This document shows positions 39,855 to 47,658 of a stretch of 64,000 nucleotides of DNA, in pieces. The stretch is from a virus. A program made the position numbers and the translations under genes. The notes beneath the pieces are model-generated. The model was not told the DNA's origin. It ran no database searches and saw nothing but the letters and a program-made list of their open reading frames with translations. The first letter of the stretch is position 1, and each line of letters begins with the position of its first letter. The DNA is taken from the IMG/VR virus record IMGVR_UViG_3300027782_004428, positions 26,000 to 89,999 of that record; one strand, written 5' to 3'.

Positions 39855-40118
39855 ATGACAAGAGATGAAGTTAAATCAGTTATTTTAAAAATTGCCAAAG
39901 AAAAATATAATCTAGATATTGATAATTTTGCAGAAGATGCGCCTCTGGCAGAGTTGAAAGATATCAATCCCAAAGTAGACTCCATGGCAGTGATTGAATT
40001 GATTTTTGACGTTGAGGACGAGCTGGGCATCAAGGTAAACAACAATGACATGAGTCAACCTGCAAACCTGGCAGAAGTCATTGACAGTTTGACACAAGCA
40101 GTGAATACTAAAAAATGA
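39855..40118 (+). CDS. acyl carrier protein
   Basis: 87 residues. The four-helix carrier pattern is intact with VDSMAVIELIFDVEDELGI. Ser43 in DSM would take the phosphopantetheine from a host transferase. It departs from the housekeeping AcpP consensus (DSLDTVE), so it is probably dedicated. AAAGGTAAATT precedes the ATG. Its stop overlaps the desaturase start (ATGA), tying it to desaturase and ketosynthase in one operon. Confidence 0.88.
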   Translation: MTRDEVKSVILKIAKEKYNLDIDNFAEDAPLAELKDINPKVDSMAVIELIFDVEDELGIKVNNNDMSQPANLAEVIDSLTQAVNTKK

Positions 40119-40870
40119 TGCTGTTCCAAGCAGACCCAGAACGGGTCAAGCAGGTAATGGTAACGCAGTTGATTGTGGCTGCCATGAGTGTGCCAGTACT
40201 TGTGCATTTTTGGCATTGGTGGTATGCTGTATACCTAATGGGATTTTATAGTTTCTTGTTGTTTGTCAGTCACCATGCAGGCTTGCACAGATACTTTTCG
40301 CATCGCAGTTACGCAGTAAATGAGTTTTGGCATGCGTTCCTTTGCTTGACCAGTTGTTTGGTCTGCTTTGGCTCGCCAGTGGGCTATGCAGTAATACACA
40401 GAGCACATCATGTACACACCGATACAGAACAGGATCCACACGCACCAAATCATATAGGTTTTTTCAATGTCATATTCTTTAATTGGAGTCTTCGGGATCT
40501 CACAATGTGGAGTGTGTTCAGAGAACTACGTGACCCTTGGTTAAAGTTCACACATGATTATTACACACTGATTATTATTATTTTTGCACTAGTTTTGTTT
40601 GCCATTGATCCTGTACTGCCCTTGTGTTACAGTGTAGGCGCTGTGGGTGCATTGTTTGCCATGGGCTTTGTTAATACTGTGGGCCATACTCAAGGGGCAA
40701 CTACCTATTGTAATCACCATGACGGTGGCAATAGTAGTAACAGTTATCTAGCAGTAGCAATTGGCGAATGGCACAACAACCATCATGCCCGTCCACAGCA
40801 ATGGAACCAACGTGAGCGATGGTGGGAAGTGGACTATGCGGCACAGTTTATTCGATTAATTAAAAAATGA
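40115..40870 (+). CDS. membrane fatty acid desaturase 2
   Basis: 251 residues. Histidine boxes HRYFSH, HRAHH and WHNNHH, plus GHTQGATTYCNHH with further His. Four to five membrane segments. Related to the 9149-9856 enzyme but clearly divergent. It sits between the ACP and ketosynthase genes with ATGA overlaps on both sides, so it may act on chains bound to the phage ACP rather than on free lipids. That substrate is inference. Confidence 0.9.
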   Translation: MMLFQADPERVKQVMVTQLIVAAMSVPVLVHFWHWWYAVYLMGFYSFLLFVSHHAGLHRYFSHRSYAVNEFWHAFLCLTSCLVCFGSPVGYAVIHRAHHVHTDTEQDPHAPNHIGFFNVIFFNWSLRDLTMWSVFRELRDPWLKFTHDYYTLIIIIFALVLFAIDPVLPLCYSVGAVGALFAMGFVNTVGHTQGATTYCNHHDGGNSSNSYLAVAIGEWHNNHHARPQQWNQRERWWEVDYAAQFIRLIKK

Positions 40871-42009
40871 ACAGAGTTGTCATTACAGGCGTAGGTGCAA
40901 TTACTCCACTAGGCAATTCTTATACAGAAATTGTTGCGGCCATGTTTGCTGGCACAAGCGGCATTAAGTTTGGAGAGGTAGTTCAGGCCAATGTTGCCAA
41001 AGTAAAAATGGATATAGACAGTCAATTTGACCACTATGATCTAGCGGCAACTGATTTGTTTGGACGTGCGGCCTGGCTGGCATATCAACAGGCACGAACC
41101 GATGCTGATACTTCAGTAGACGGAATTTACATTGGAACAGGTGCAGGTGCTGCACACGAAGTCAGTCGAGCCATATTGGAATATAACGAACGAGGTCGTG
41201 CAAGACCCAACAGTCTTGTGGCATCAATGAGTAGTGGAGCGGCCAGTTTCATTGCCGCAAGGGATAATATTGCTGGTCCAGTGTTTACACATAGTGCGGC
41301 CTGCTCGTCAAGTAGCGTAAGTATTGGAGAAGCATACCGAGCCATCAAGTACGGCGAAGTGAATGTGATGGCCGCAGGTGGTAGCGAGTTTTGTATTAGC
41401 CCTGTGCTGGTTGCACAATGGCGTGCCATGCGAGCCATGGGCACACGGTGTAGTCCTTTTGGTGCAGACCGTGATGGTATCATACTAGGCGAAGGTAGCG
41501 TGGTTTATATCTTGGAACAACGTGAACGTGCAGTAGCTCGTGGTGCTCGAATATACGCAGAGATTGTGGGCTATGGAATCAGTTGTGGCAGTGAGACTGT
41601 TACCAAACCCAGTGAAGATTCTCAAGTGGCCGCAATGAAATCTGCAATTAAAGATATTGATCCGGAGCAAGTGACTTATATCAATGCACACGGAACAGGT
41701 ACTCCAGTTGGCGATCTAGTAGAATTAGGTAGCATACAACGAGTGTTTGGATCGGGTGTGCCCATCAGTTCAACAAAAGCCATACACGGGCATCTGTTGG
41801 GCAATTCGGGCGCCATGGAACTGATTGCATGTTTGGGAGTGCTTGCAAGTGATCAAGTTATTCCCAATTGGAATCTAACTGACCCAGATCCTGCAATACC
41901 CAACGGCACGTACTTGCCAATCAAAACAGTCGGCTATCCACAAGATGTGTGTTTGAATAATAGTTTTGCGTTTGGTGGCACCAATGTTGTGTTGGCTCTG
42001 GCAAAATGA
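40867..42009 (+). CDS. beta-ketoacyl-ACP synthase (FabF/KAS II-like)
   Basis: 380 residues, complete condensing-enzyme fold. It has VVITGVGAITPLGN at the N-terminus, nucleophile Cys146 in SAACSSSSVSIGEA, His275 in NAHGTGTPVGD, Lys304 and His309 in STKAIHGHLLGNSG, and the C-terminal NNSFAFGGTN. Slightly shorter than FabF (about 410). It should elongate acyl-ACP by two carbons using malonyl-ACP from the host. Coupled to the ACP and desaturase genes. Confidence 0.92.
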   Translation: MNRVVITGVGAITPLGNSYTEIVAAMFAGTSGIKFGEVVQANVAKVKMDIDSQFDHYDLAATDLFGRAAWLAYQQARTDADTSVDGIYIGTGAGAAHEVSRAILEYNERGRARPNSLVASMSSGAASFIAARDNIAGPVFTHSAACSSSSVSIGEAYRAIKYGEVNVMAAGGSEFCISPVLVAQWRAMRAMGTRCSPFGADRDGIILGEGSVVYILEQRERAVARGARIYAEIVGYGISCGSETVTKPSEDSQVAAMKSAIKDIDPEQVTYINAHGTGTPVGDLVELGSIQRVFGSGVPISSTKAIHGHLLGNSGAMELIACLGVLASDQVIPNWNLTDPDPAIPNGTYLPIKTVGYPQDVCLNNSFAFGGTNVVLALAK

Positions 42010-42266
42010 AAGACTTGTACTCCACTCCCGAAGCCAGACTGGACACCATACTGGGCGAGGTCTCTTTTTGGGCCAGGATGCAACGGTGCAGAACATCAGA
42101 GGAAGGCAAGAAGCATTGTCGCACAGGCGCAGACACAATCACATGGTTTAGAGACACTTGGGGTATACAACTGCTACCCTCGGATGATACCATATTTGGA
42201 TTCCTGCGTGAAGTCCGCATTGCGGATGAACAGAAGTATATGATATTTTTATTAAAGTGGGCATGA
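42006..42266 (+). CDS. hypothetical protein
   Basis: 86 residues, ATGA-coupled to the ketosynthase. Contains GEVSFWARMQRCRTSEEG and TITWFRDTWGIQLLPSDD. No recognised domain. Its place in the lipid operon could make it a partner, but it may simply be a phage hypothetical. Confidence 0.6.
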   Translation: MKDLYSTPEARLDTILGEVSFWARMQRCRTSEEGKKHCRTGADTITWFRDTWGIQLLPSDDTIFGFLREVRIADEQKYMIFLLKWA

Positions 42267-42301
42267 TTAAAAAACGTTTATTAACTGATAGAGGAGCAGG
42301 T

Positions 42302-42718
42302 ATGCAATTGTCAAATGTGTTTGATCCCTTGACATGGGAAAAAGGAGAAATCGTTCGTTTACTTCGAGGTGTGCCAGGAACACAATATCAAGAAGCCGAC
42401 GATGCGGGCAAAGAACTGATGCGCGAGTGGATCCGAGGATTGTTACACACCAATGAGATCACTGTGACATTTACCAAGGCCGACGGCACTGATCGAGAAA
42501 TGCTTTGCACACTAAATGGTACCAAAATCCCTGCTCGACCTGTGGCACCAACCACAAGTACCGCTCCAGTGGATGGCATTGTGCGTGAGAGTAAGAAGCC
42601 CAAGAAAGCGCCAGACCCGCACAGTATCCGAGTCTACGATTTAGAAAAGCAAGAGTGGCGTAGTTTCCGTTTTGATAGGCTCAAAAAGGTCACAGCCACT
42701 TTGGATTTCAATAAGTAA
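42302..42718 (+). CDS. WYL_2 / SH3-like phage protein
   Basis: 138 residues from the ATG at 42302 behind AGAGGAGCAGGT (an ATG at 42263 that overlaps the previous stop is an alternative). The N-terminal half has EITVTFTKADGTDREMLCTL, a beta barrel strand set. The C-terminal SIRVYDLEKQEWRSFRFDRL is the WYL_2 signature of T4-like phages. Function unknown. Confidence 0.7.
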   Translation: MQLSNVFDPLTWEKGEIVRLLRGVPGTQYQEADDAGKELMREWIRGLLHTNEITVTFTKADGTDREMLCTLNGTKIPARPVAPTTSTAPVDGIVRESKKPKKAPDPHSIRVYDLEKQEWRSFRFDRLKKVTATLDFNK

Positions 42719-42724
42719 TAGTCA

Positions 42725-42943
42725 ATGGCAAAAGAAGATATCATAAGCATGGAGGGCAAGGTCGAAGAAGTGCTACCAGGCGCTATGTTCCGAGTAAAAC
42801 TAGAAACTATCAACAACTTGGTACTAGCACACTTATCTGGGCGTATGCGCAAGAACAACATCAAAGTTCTATTGGGAGATCGGGTTGAAATGGAATTTTC
42901 ACCCTACGATCTCACCAAGGCACGTATTACTCGTCGCAAATAA
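42725..42943 (+). CDS. infA: translation initiation factor IF-1
   Basis: 72 residues, the exact length of bacterial IF-1. [39 protein letters not shown] and [13 protein letters not shown] align with the whole S1-like OB fold, including the basic face that fits the ribosomal A site. The central loop (ETINNLV) is altered relative to cellular ENGH-type loops. It should bind the 30S subunit and tune start-site choice. Phage infA genes are rare. Confidence 0.92.
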   Translation: MAKEDIISMEGKVEEVLPGAMFRVKLETINNLVLAHLSGRMRKNNIKVLLGDRVEMEFSPYDLTKARITRRK

Positions 42944-42946
42944 ATA
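42941..42946 (+). promoter_or_regulatory. putative late promoter, leaderless geometry
   Basis: TAAATA begins at the infA stop codon; CATT; ATG at 42951 (4-base gap). Confidence 0.65.
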
Positions 42947-42950
42947 CATT

Positions 42951-43505
42951 ATGCATGTTAGTATAAGACAAGATATCAAATTATTAGAAGCTTCAACCCG
43001 ACCGGCCAAGCTGGAAACTACGCCTTTGCCTTACGGTGAAAAAGACCTTGAGCCAGTGCTGAGTAAAGAAAGTTTGGAATATCATTACGGACATTTGGCC
43101 AAAGGCTATGCCAAACGCTACAATGCAGGAGAAGGCAATGCGGATTTTAATCGTGCTGGCAGTTTCCTACACAATAAGTTTTTCCCTCAGCTTCGGGCTC
43201 CCAAGGGTGCAAATCGGCCACGTGGTGCTGTACTTGCACTCATAGAAGAAAAGTTTGGTACATATGAAGATTTTCGAGAAGCCTTTAAAGAAACTGCAAT
43301 GAAGATTCAAGGATCTGGTTGGGTTTACTTGAGTACTGGGGGAGATATCAAGACCATTGCCAATCATGCTGTTCGTACAGATATATGCGTACTAGTAGAT
43401 TGGTGGGAGCATGTTTGGGCCACTGATTATCAGTGGGACAAAGAACGTTACTTAGACAATATCTGGAAGATCATTGACTGGGACGTTTGCAACGAAAGAC
43501 TATAA
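42951..43505 (+). CDS. Fe/Mn-type superoxide dismutase
   Basis: 184 residues. [22 protein letters not shown] carries the first His ligand, [13 protein letters not shown] the second, and [15 protein letters not shown] the Asp and third His. GSGWVYLS matches the SOD core. The helical hairpin between the first two ligands is shortened compared with cellular FeSOD (about 193 residues), a feature of the phage version here. It removes superoxide in the cytoplasm. Late box 4 bases before the ATG; stop overlaps the Fe-S carrier gene. Confidence 0.88.
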   Translation: MHVSIRQDIKLLEASTRPAKLETTPLPYGEKDLEPVLSKESLEYHYGHLAKGYAKRYNAGEGNADFNRAGSFLHNKFFPQLRAPKGANRPRGAVLALIEEKFGTYEDFREAFKETAMKIQGSGWVYLSTGGDIKTIANHAVRTDICVLVDWWEHVWATDYQWDKERYLDNIWKIIDWDVCNERL

Positions 43506-43825
43506 TGAAATTACAAACCGGTGCTGTGGAAAAATTGCGTGAGTTAGTTGCCGAAGAAGGCAACCCCAATCTCATGCTACGAGTATTTGTACAAGGCGGA
43601 GGCTGTTCAGGCATGAGTTATGGCTTCACGTTTGATGAAGTGCAAAACGAAGATGACTTTGACTTTGCCTACGAAGATGTCCGGGTGGTGATTGATTCAA
43701 TGAGCATGCAATATCTTCAAGATTCTTCCATTGACTACAAAGAAGATTCAATGGGCGCAAGTTTTGTAATCGACAACCCACAAGCACAAACCACATGCGG
43801 GTGTGGATCTAGTTTCTCAATTTAG
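43505..43825 (+). CDS. A-type iron-sulfur carrier protein (ErpA/IscA-like)
   Basis: 106 residues from ATG 43505, overlapping the SOD stop by one base. The three cluster cysteines are present: [15 protein letters not shown] and [12 protein letters not shown] at the C-terminus. The family delivers Fe-S clusters to apo-proteins. It could mature the several phage radical SAM enzymes. Convergent with the next gene. Confidence 0.9.
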   Translation: MKLQTGAVEKLRELVAEEGNPNLMLRVFVQGGGCSGMSYGFTFDEVQNEDDFDFAYEDVRVVIDSMSMQYLQDSSIDYKEDSMGASFVIDNPQAQTTCGCGSSFSI

Positions 43826-44054
43826 CACGATTTTTAGGATTCAGATACCACGCCTTGTATTGGCGTACTACTTCGCTGTTTTTAGCACGTTCAGGTACGG
43901 CACTATCTCCTCCTAGGATATAAAGGAAAAGTGGAACGTTGGGTATCATTTTATTATAATATTCCGCATTTTTACTGACCTGCACAAACAACATATCTTT
44001 TTGTGACTCATCGAGTGCGTGAAATTTTTGTGTTAGCTCTTCTATAGTAAACAT
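43809..44054 (-). CDS. small hypothetical phage protein
   Basis: 81 residues from ATG 44054 behind AAGGAGTAAT. Helical: [28 protein letters not shown]. Its 3' end overlaps the Fe-S carrier gene by 17 bases. Lies just downstream of the tail-fibre genes on the minus strand. Confidence 0.65.
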   Translation of the reverse strand: MFTIEELTQKFHALDESQKDMLFVQVSKNAEYYNKMIPNVPLFLYILGGDSAVPERAKNSEVVRQYKAWYLNPKNRAKLRN

Positions 44055-44055
44055 A

Positions 44056-45888
44056 TTACTCCTTGTAATCAATAGTAGTGGTCTTTTTCATTTTCTTTAC
44101 AATGTAACCAATGGCTTTGTTAATTCGTAGACCCACAGTTACAACCAACCATCCTCCAATGCCAAATGGAACATCATGCCCAGCACGTCGAGCAATTTCT
44201 TTAGAGAATGCGCCACCAATTATTCTGGCCAATAGTATCCATGCCTGTTGACTAATTTTTTGTTGTTCACTGTATGTTTTCCAGAACAACAATCTAGACA
44301 ACACAGGACGTCCTTGTCCCTTGACCAGTTTTACTAGTACATCAGCCCAGGCTCTGTATCCACGATAAGACACAAAGTCATTTTGATACAGCCATAAGCC
44401 AAAGGCTTGATCGTATTCAAATATTTCTTTTTCCATGTAACCAAGTTCGTACAGTGCTGTGCAGATCACTTTGCCTCCGCCGCCTCCACCGCCGCCGCCG
44501 TCGTATCCACCTCCATCGCCACCGGGATTGGTTACTTCGCCTGCTTGTGTTTCCTCTACACCGCTACGAGGGTTGACACCAAATCTGTCAACAACATTTT
44601 CAAACTGCGGAGTAATAGACCCGTTGACTGGTAACCAGGCACCCCCTTGTTTGATATAGGCGGACCTGACTTGATTCCAAACGCCATTGGCCTTGACATA
44701 GGTTTCGTTGACAGGATTGAATACACCATTTACATGTACAAAGAGACCAGACACGTCAAACTCAAACACAGCATACCCAGTAGTGCCATTGCCGCCATTG
44801 GCGGTTCCGCCTTGTCCTGCATTACGCCAGTACTGGTTAGAGGTCCCACCAGCAGTACGTCCACTGGGGTTGGCCACAACAGTGCCCGAACCTAGACCAT
44901 ATGATCCAGCCAGTCCGCCTTGATCACCCCCGGGGCAGGTTCCGCCTTGTCCGCCTCCCCAGCCACCACCACCACCTCCGCCGCCACCGCCATCGCCGGC
45001 TTTGTTGGTACCGTTTTGTCCAGCATTGTCCCCGGGTGCAGCCTGGCCATTAGGTCCCGGGGCACTTCCGCCAGTGGCAGCACCTGAATTGCCACCTCCT
45101 CCGCCGCCACCACCGCCAGCGGCAGCTGCAATAGCTGTACCATTTAAAATAATTACAGTGGCGCCACCTCCACCACCACCGGCACCGGATGATCCCGAAG
45201 GTCCTGAGTTACCACCACGTCCACCTGAAAAACTCTCACCATTGATACTGTTGGCAATAGTCAATGCCACAGCACCAGGTCCGCCTGTGTTGTCGCCCAC
45301 TATTCTTATGGTACGAGTACCGGCTGTGACTGGATATCCAACAGTCCAGGGATTTGTAAAGTTATCTGAATAAAAAACTTCCACGCCGTCCACATAACAT
45401 CTGGCAAAATTATCAGCGGCCATGGTAAACTGATAGTTTCCAGTTGTTGGAAAATTCACAGTCCAAGATCTATCAAACACAGCCGCACTGGTTGGGTTGA
45501 CCCAAATTCCATTGTTGTTTAAGAATGTGCAATAGGCTGAATTGAACTGGGCAAACACCGGGGGAGAAGTAGCCGCAGTTCTTGCGTTAAAATCAAAATC
45601 TGAAATAAAGCTAGCGCCAGCTTCTCCGCCTGCAGCATTGCCTGCACCGCTCTGTCCGCCTGTGCCCTTTCCTCCCACAGCAACTTCTATGATGTCGCCT
45701 TCGTTGACTACAAAATTTACCTGTGTGTATCCGGCCCCGCTGCCACTACCGCCAGAATTGCTGTCAGCACCACCACCGCCTCCACCGCCACCCCATAGAT
45801 AAGCAGTAACTGGCACATTATCGCCCTGTGCCCAAACAAGGCGTTGAAGGTACCCGGTATAGCCGGCTGGTCTAACTACTAGTGCCAT
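44056..45888 (-). CDS. glycine-rich tail fibre / adhesin
   Basis: 610 residues. The N-terminus starts MALVVRPAGYTGYLQRLVW. Then comes a glycine-rich beta domain (long Gly runs near residues 33-80 and 220-330), split by a PA14-like domain (FPTTGNYQFTMAADNFARCY, residues about 150-190). Repeats near VNGVFNPVNETYVKANGVWN follow, then a helical C-terminal region beginning KVICTALYELGYM. Such glycine-rich domains form the tips of long tail fibres that touch host receptors. Start follows the upstream fibre gene by 6 bases. Confidence 0.8.
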   Translation of the reverse strand: MALVVRPAGYTGYLQRLVWAQGDNVPVTAYLWGGGGGGGGADSNSGGSGSGAGYTQVNFVVNEGDIIEVAVGGKGTGGQSGAGNAAGGEAGASFISDFDFNARTAATSPPVFAQFNSAYCTFLNNNGIWVNPTSAAVFDRSWTVNFPTTGNYQFTMAADNFARCYVDGVEVFYSDNFTNPWTVGYPVTAGTRTIRIVGDNTGGPGAVALTIANSINGESFSGGRGGNSGPSGSSGAGGGGGGATVIILNGTAIAAAAGGGGGGGGGNSGAATGGSAPGPNGQAAPGDNAGQNGTNKAGDGGGGGGGGGGWGGGQGGTCPGGDQGGLAGSYGLGSGTVVANPSGRTAGGTSNQYWRNAGQGGTANGGNGTTGYAVFEFDVSGLFVHVNGVFNPVNETYVKANGVWNQVRSAYIKQGGAWLPVNGSITPQFENVVDRFGVNPRSGVEETQAGEVTNPGGDGGGYDGGGGGGGGGKVICTALYELGYMEKEIFEYDQAFGLWLYQNDFVSYRGYRAWADVLVKLVKGQGRPVLSRLLFWKTYSEQQKISQQAWILLARIIGGAFSKEIARRAGHDVPFGIGGWLVVTVGLRINKAIGYIVKKMKKTTTIDYKE

Positions 45889-45894
45889 ATTGAA

Positions 45895-47562
45895 TTATAT
45901 TTGATACCAAAGATCACCTTCACTGCCCCCGGTTGGTGCCGCAGTACTCACATATCTTGTGCCATACCCATTGGAGTTGGCAGCAAATGCAACAGTCATG
46001 TTGGAAGCCAGGCTACCACCGCCTGTCAATCCACTGCCCACAGTGATAGTGATTGCTGATGCAGCTGCACCTAGATTGGCTCTGGCCGCAGTGGGATTGC
46101 TGGCACCAGTACCACCGTCAGCCACTGCAAGGTCTGTTATGCCAGAGATTGTGCCGCTGGTGATGTTGACCCCCGAAGCATTGAGCAAAGTGATGTTGTC
46201 CAAGGTACCACCAGTGATACCCACCGCTGATGCATTTTGTGTGGCCATGGTACCCAGGCCAAGATTGTTTCTAGCGGTGATAGCATCACCTGCTCCTGTT
46301 CCGCCAGATACCACTGCAATGGGTGAAACTCCTGCGATTGTGCCGCCAGTAATGGTCACGGCATTGGCATTTTGTGTGGCAATTGATCCCAGACCAATAT
46401 TAGTTCTTGCCAATGTAGCAGTAGTGGCTCCTGTGCCGCCATCAGCTACGGCTAGTGCAGTGGCCAGGCCTGAAACAACACCACCAGTGATTATAATGTC
46501 ACTAGCAGTGCCACCTGTAAATGCCACATTGCTGGTATTCATTATGGCAATGTTGCCCAGTTGTAGGCCTGCTCTGGCACCTGCGGCAGTTGATGCACCT
46601 GTGCCGCCGCTGATTATGGCTATTGGGCTGATGCCAGTAATGGTGCCACCAGTAATGTTCACAGCATTGGCATTCTGCTGACTCATTGTGGGCAGAGCAT
46701 TGGTCCAGTTAGTTACAAATCGTGTGGTAGCAATCTGCGTGTTGCTCACAGCAATTGTTGCAGTGGGCGCTGTAGGCACACCTGAGAATGCAGGACTGGT
46801 TTTTTCACCTTGCACAAATGCAGTAGTAGCCAGTGTTGAACTGTTGTCAGCGTATGTGGGGGTGGGTGCAGTGGGTGTTCCAGTAAGAGCAATATTGGCT
46901 CGTAAATTTTGCACAAATTCAGTGGTGGCCAACTGAGTTGTTGTTGTTCCATTGGCTGCTGTGGGCGCAACAGGCACACCTGCAAATTGTGGACTGTTGG
47001 TCACAAACGCAGTGCTGGCAATCTGTGTGGTTGCTGTGCCCGGAGCTGCTGTGGGAGTTAACGGTATTCCTGAAAATTGTGGACTCTGACTCACAAAAGC
47101 AGTGGTAGCCAGTTGTGTAGTAGATGTGCCGGCAGTGGCAGTGGGTGCCACAGGTGCACCGTAAAATATTGGACTGTTAGACACAAAAGCAGTTGTGGCA
47201 ATTTGTGTGGTTGCTGTGCCAGACCCAGCGGTGGGTGCAGTGGGCACACCTGTAAATGTAGGACTGATTTTTTGTAATTGTACATAGTCTTGTGTGGCCA
47301 ACGGCAACCATGTATCGGTGCTGCTGTAGGTAGAAATCTCATCTGTGTCGCTGTTGTACCAAAGTTGCCCCAACACCGGCTGAGTTGGTGCTGTGGAATT
47401 AGCAAAGTTTTCCAGCAAAAACACATAGTTTTCGTTTTCATAGGTACCGTAATCCGTAAGGGCTCGACCTACTAAGAAAAGATCTGTGGCTGTGGTATTA
47501 ACTGTGCCGTCTGCAACTACAGCTACAATATCCCCACGAGTGTTATTGATAATATATGACAT
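45895..47562 (-). CDS. repetitive tail fibre protein
   Basis: 555 residues from the ATG at 47562 behind CGGAGC. The N-terminal ~90 residues (MSYIINNTRGDIVAVVADG...) look like a baseplate attachment domain. Residues ~100-260 contain about six copies of a PTAPTA-G-TTQIATTAFV repeat, then about five GGTGA-RxNLGLG-A-QNA-ITGGTI repeats typical of phage fibre shafts. The C-terminus ends GSEGDLWYQI. Divergent from the plus-strand fibre genes. Confidence 0.85.
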   Translation of the reverse strand: MSYIINNTRGDIVAVVADGTVNTTATDLFLVGRALTDYGTYENENYVFLLENFANSTAPTQPVLGQLWYNSDTDEISTYSSTDTWLPLATQDYVQLQKISPTFTGVPTAPTAGSGTATTQIATTAFVSNSPIFYGAPVAPTATAGTSTTQLATTAFVSQSPQFSGIPLTPTAAPGTATTQIASTAFVTNSPQFAGVPVAPTAANGTTTTQLATTEFVQNLRANIALTGTPTAPTPTYADNSSTLATTAFVQGEKTSPAFSGVPTAPTATIAVSNTQIATTRFVTNWTNALPTMSQQNANAVNITGGTITGISPIAIISGGTGASTAAGARAGLQLGNIAIMNTSNVAFTGGTASDIIITGGVVSGLATALAVADGGTGATTATLARTNIGLGSIATQNANAVTITGGTIAGVSPIAVVSGGTGAGDAITARNNLGLGTMATQNASAVGITGGTLDNITLLNASGVNITSGTISGITDLAVADGGTGASNPTAARANLGAAASAITITVGSGLTGGGSLASNMTVAFAANSNGYGTRYVSTAAPTGGSEGDLWYQI

Positions 47563-47581
47563 TAATTGCTCCGAATCCATC

Positions 47582-47587
47582 TATTTA
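47582..47587 (-). promoter_or_regulatory. putative late promoter box TAAATA (leadered)
   Basis: GCTAAATAGATGG on the minus strand, 19 bases before the fibre ATG at 47562. Confidence 0.5.
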
Positions 47588-47633
47588 GCACAGGATCAAC
47601 TGAGTGACTGTGAGCACCATCTGTGTGGATTGG

Positions 47634-47639
47634 TAAATA
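47634..47639 (+). promoter_or_regulatory. putative late promoter box TAAATA (leadered)
   Basis: GGTAAATACAG, 19 bases before the ATG at 47659. With 47582 it makes a divergent late promoter pair about 50 bases apart. Confidence 0.5.
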
Positions 47640-47658
47640 CAGCACTAGGACTCCAAAC

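Noticed and set aside
45002-45802. Pro-rich plus-strand frames across the glycine-rich fibre gene
   Set aside because: Poly-Pro is the reverse complement of poly-Gly. The minus frame is the real gene.
45959-46681. 240-codon Ala/Pro/Val-rich frame antisense to the tail fibre
   Set aside because: Its composition is what the reverse complement of a Gly/Ala/Thr-rich repeat gives. No ribosome binding site.
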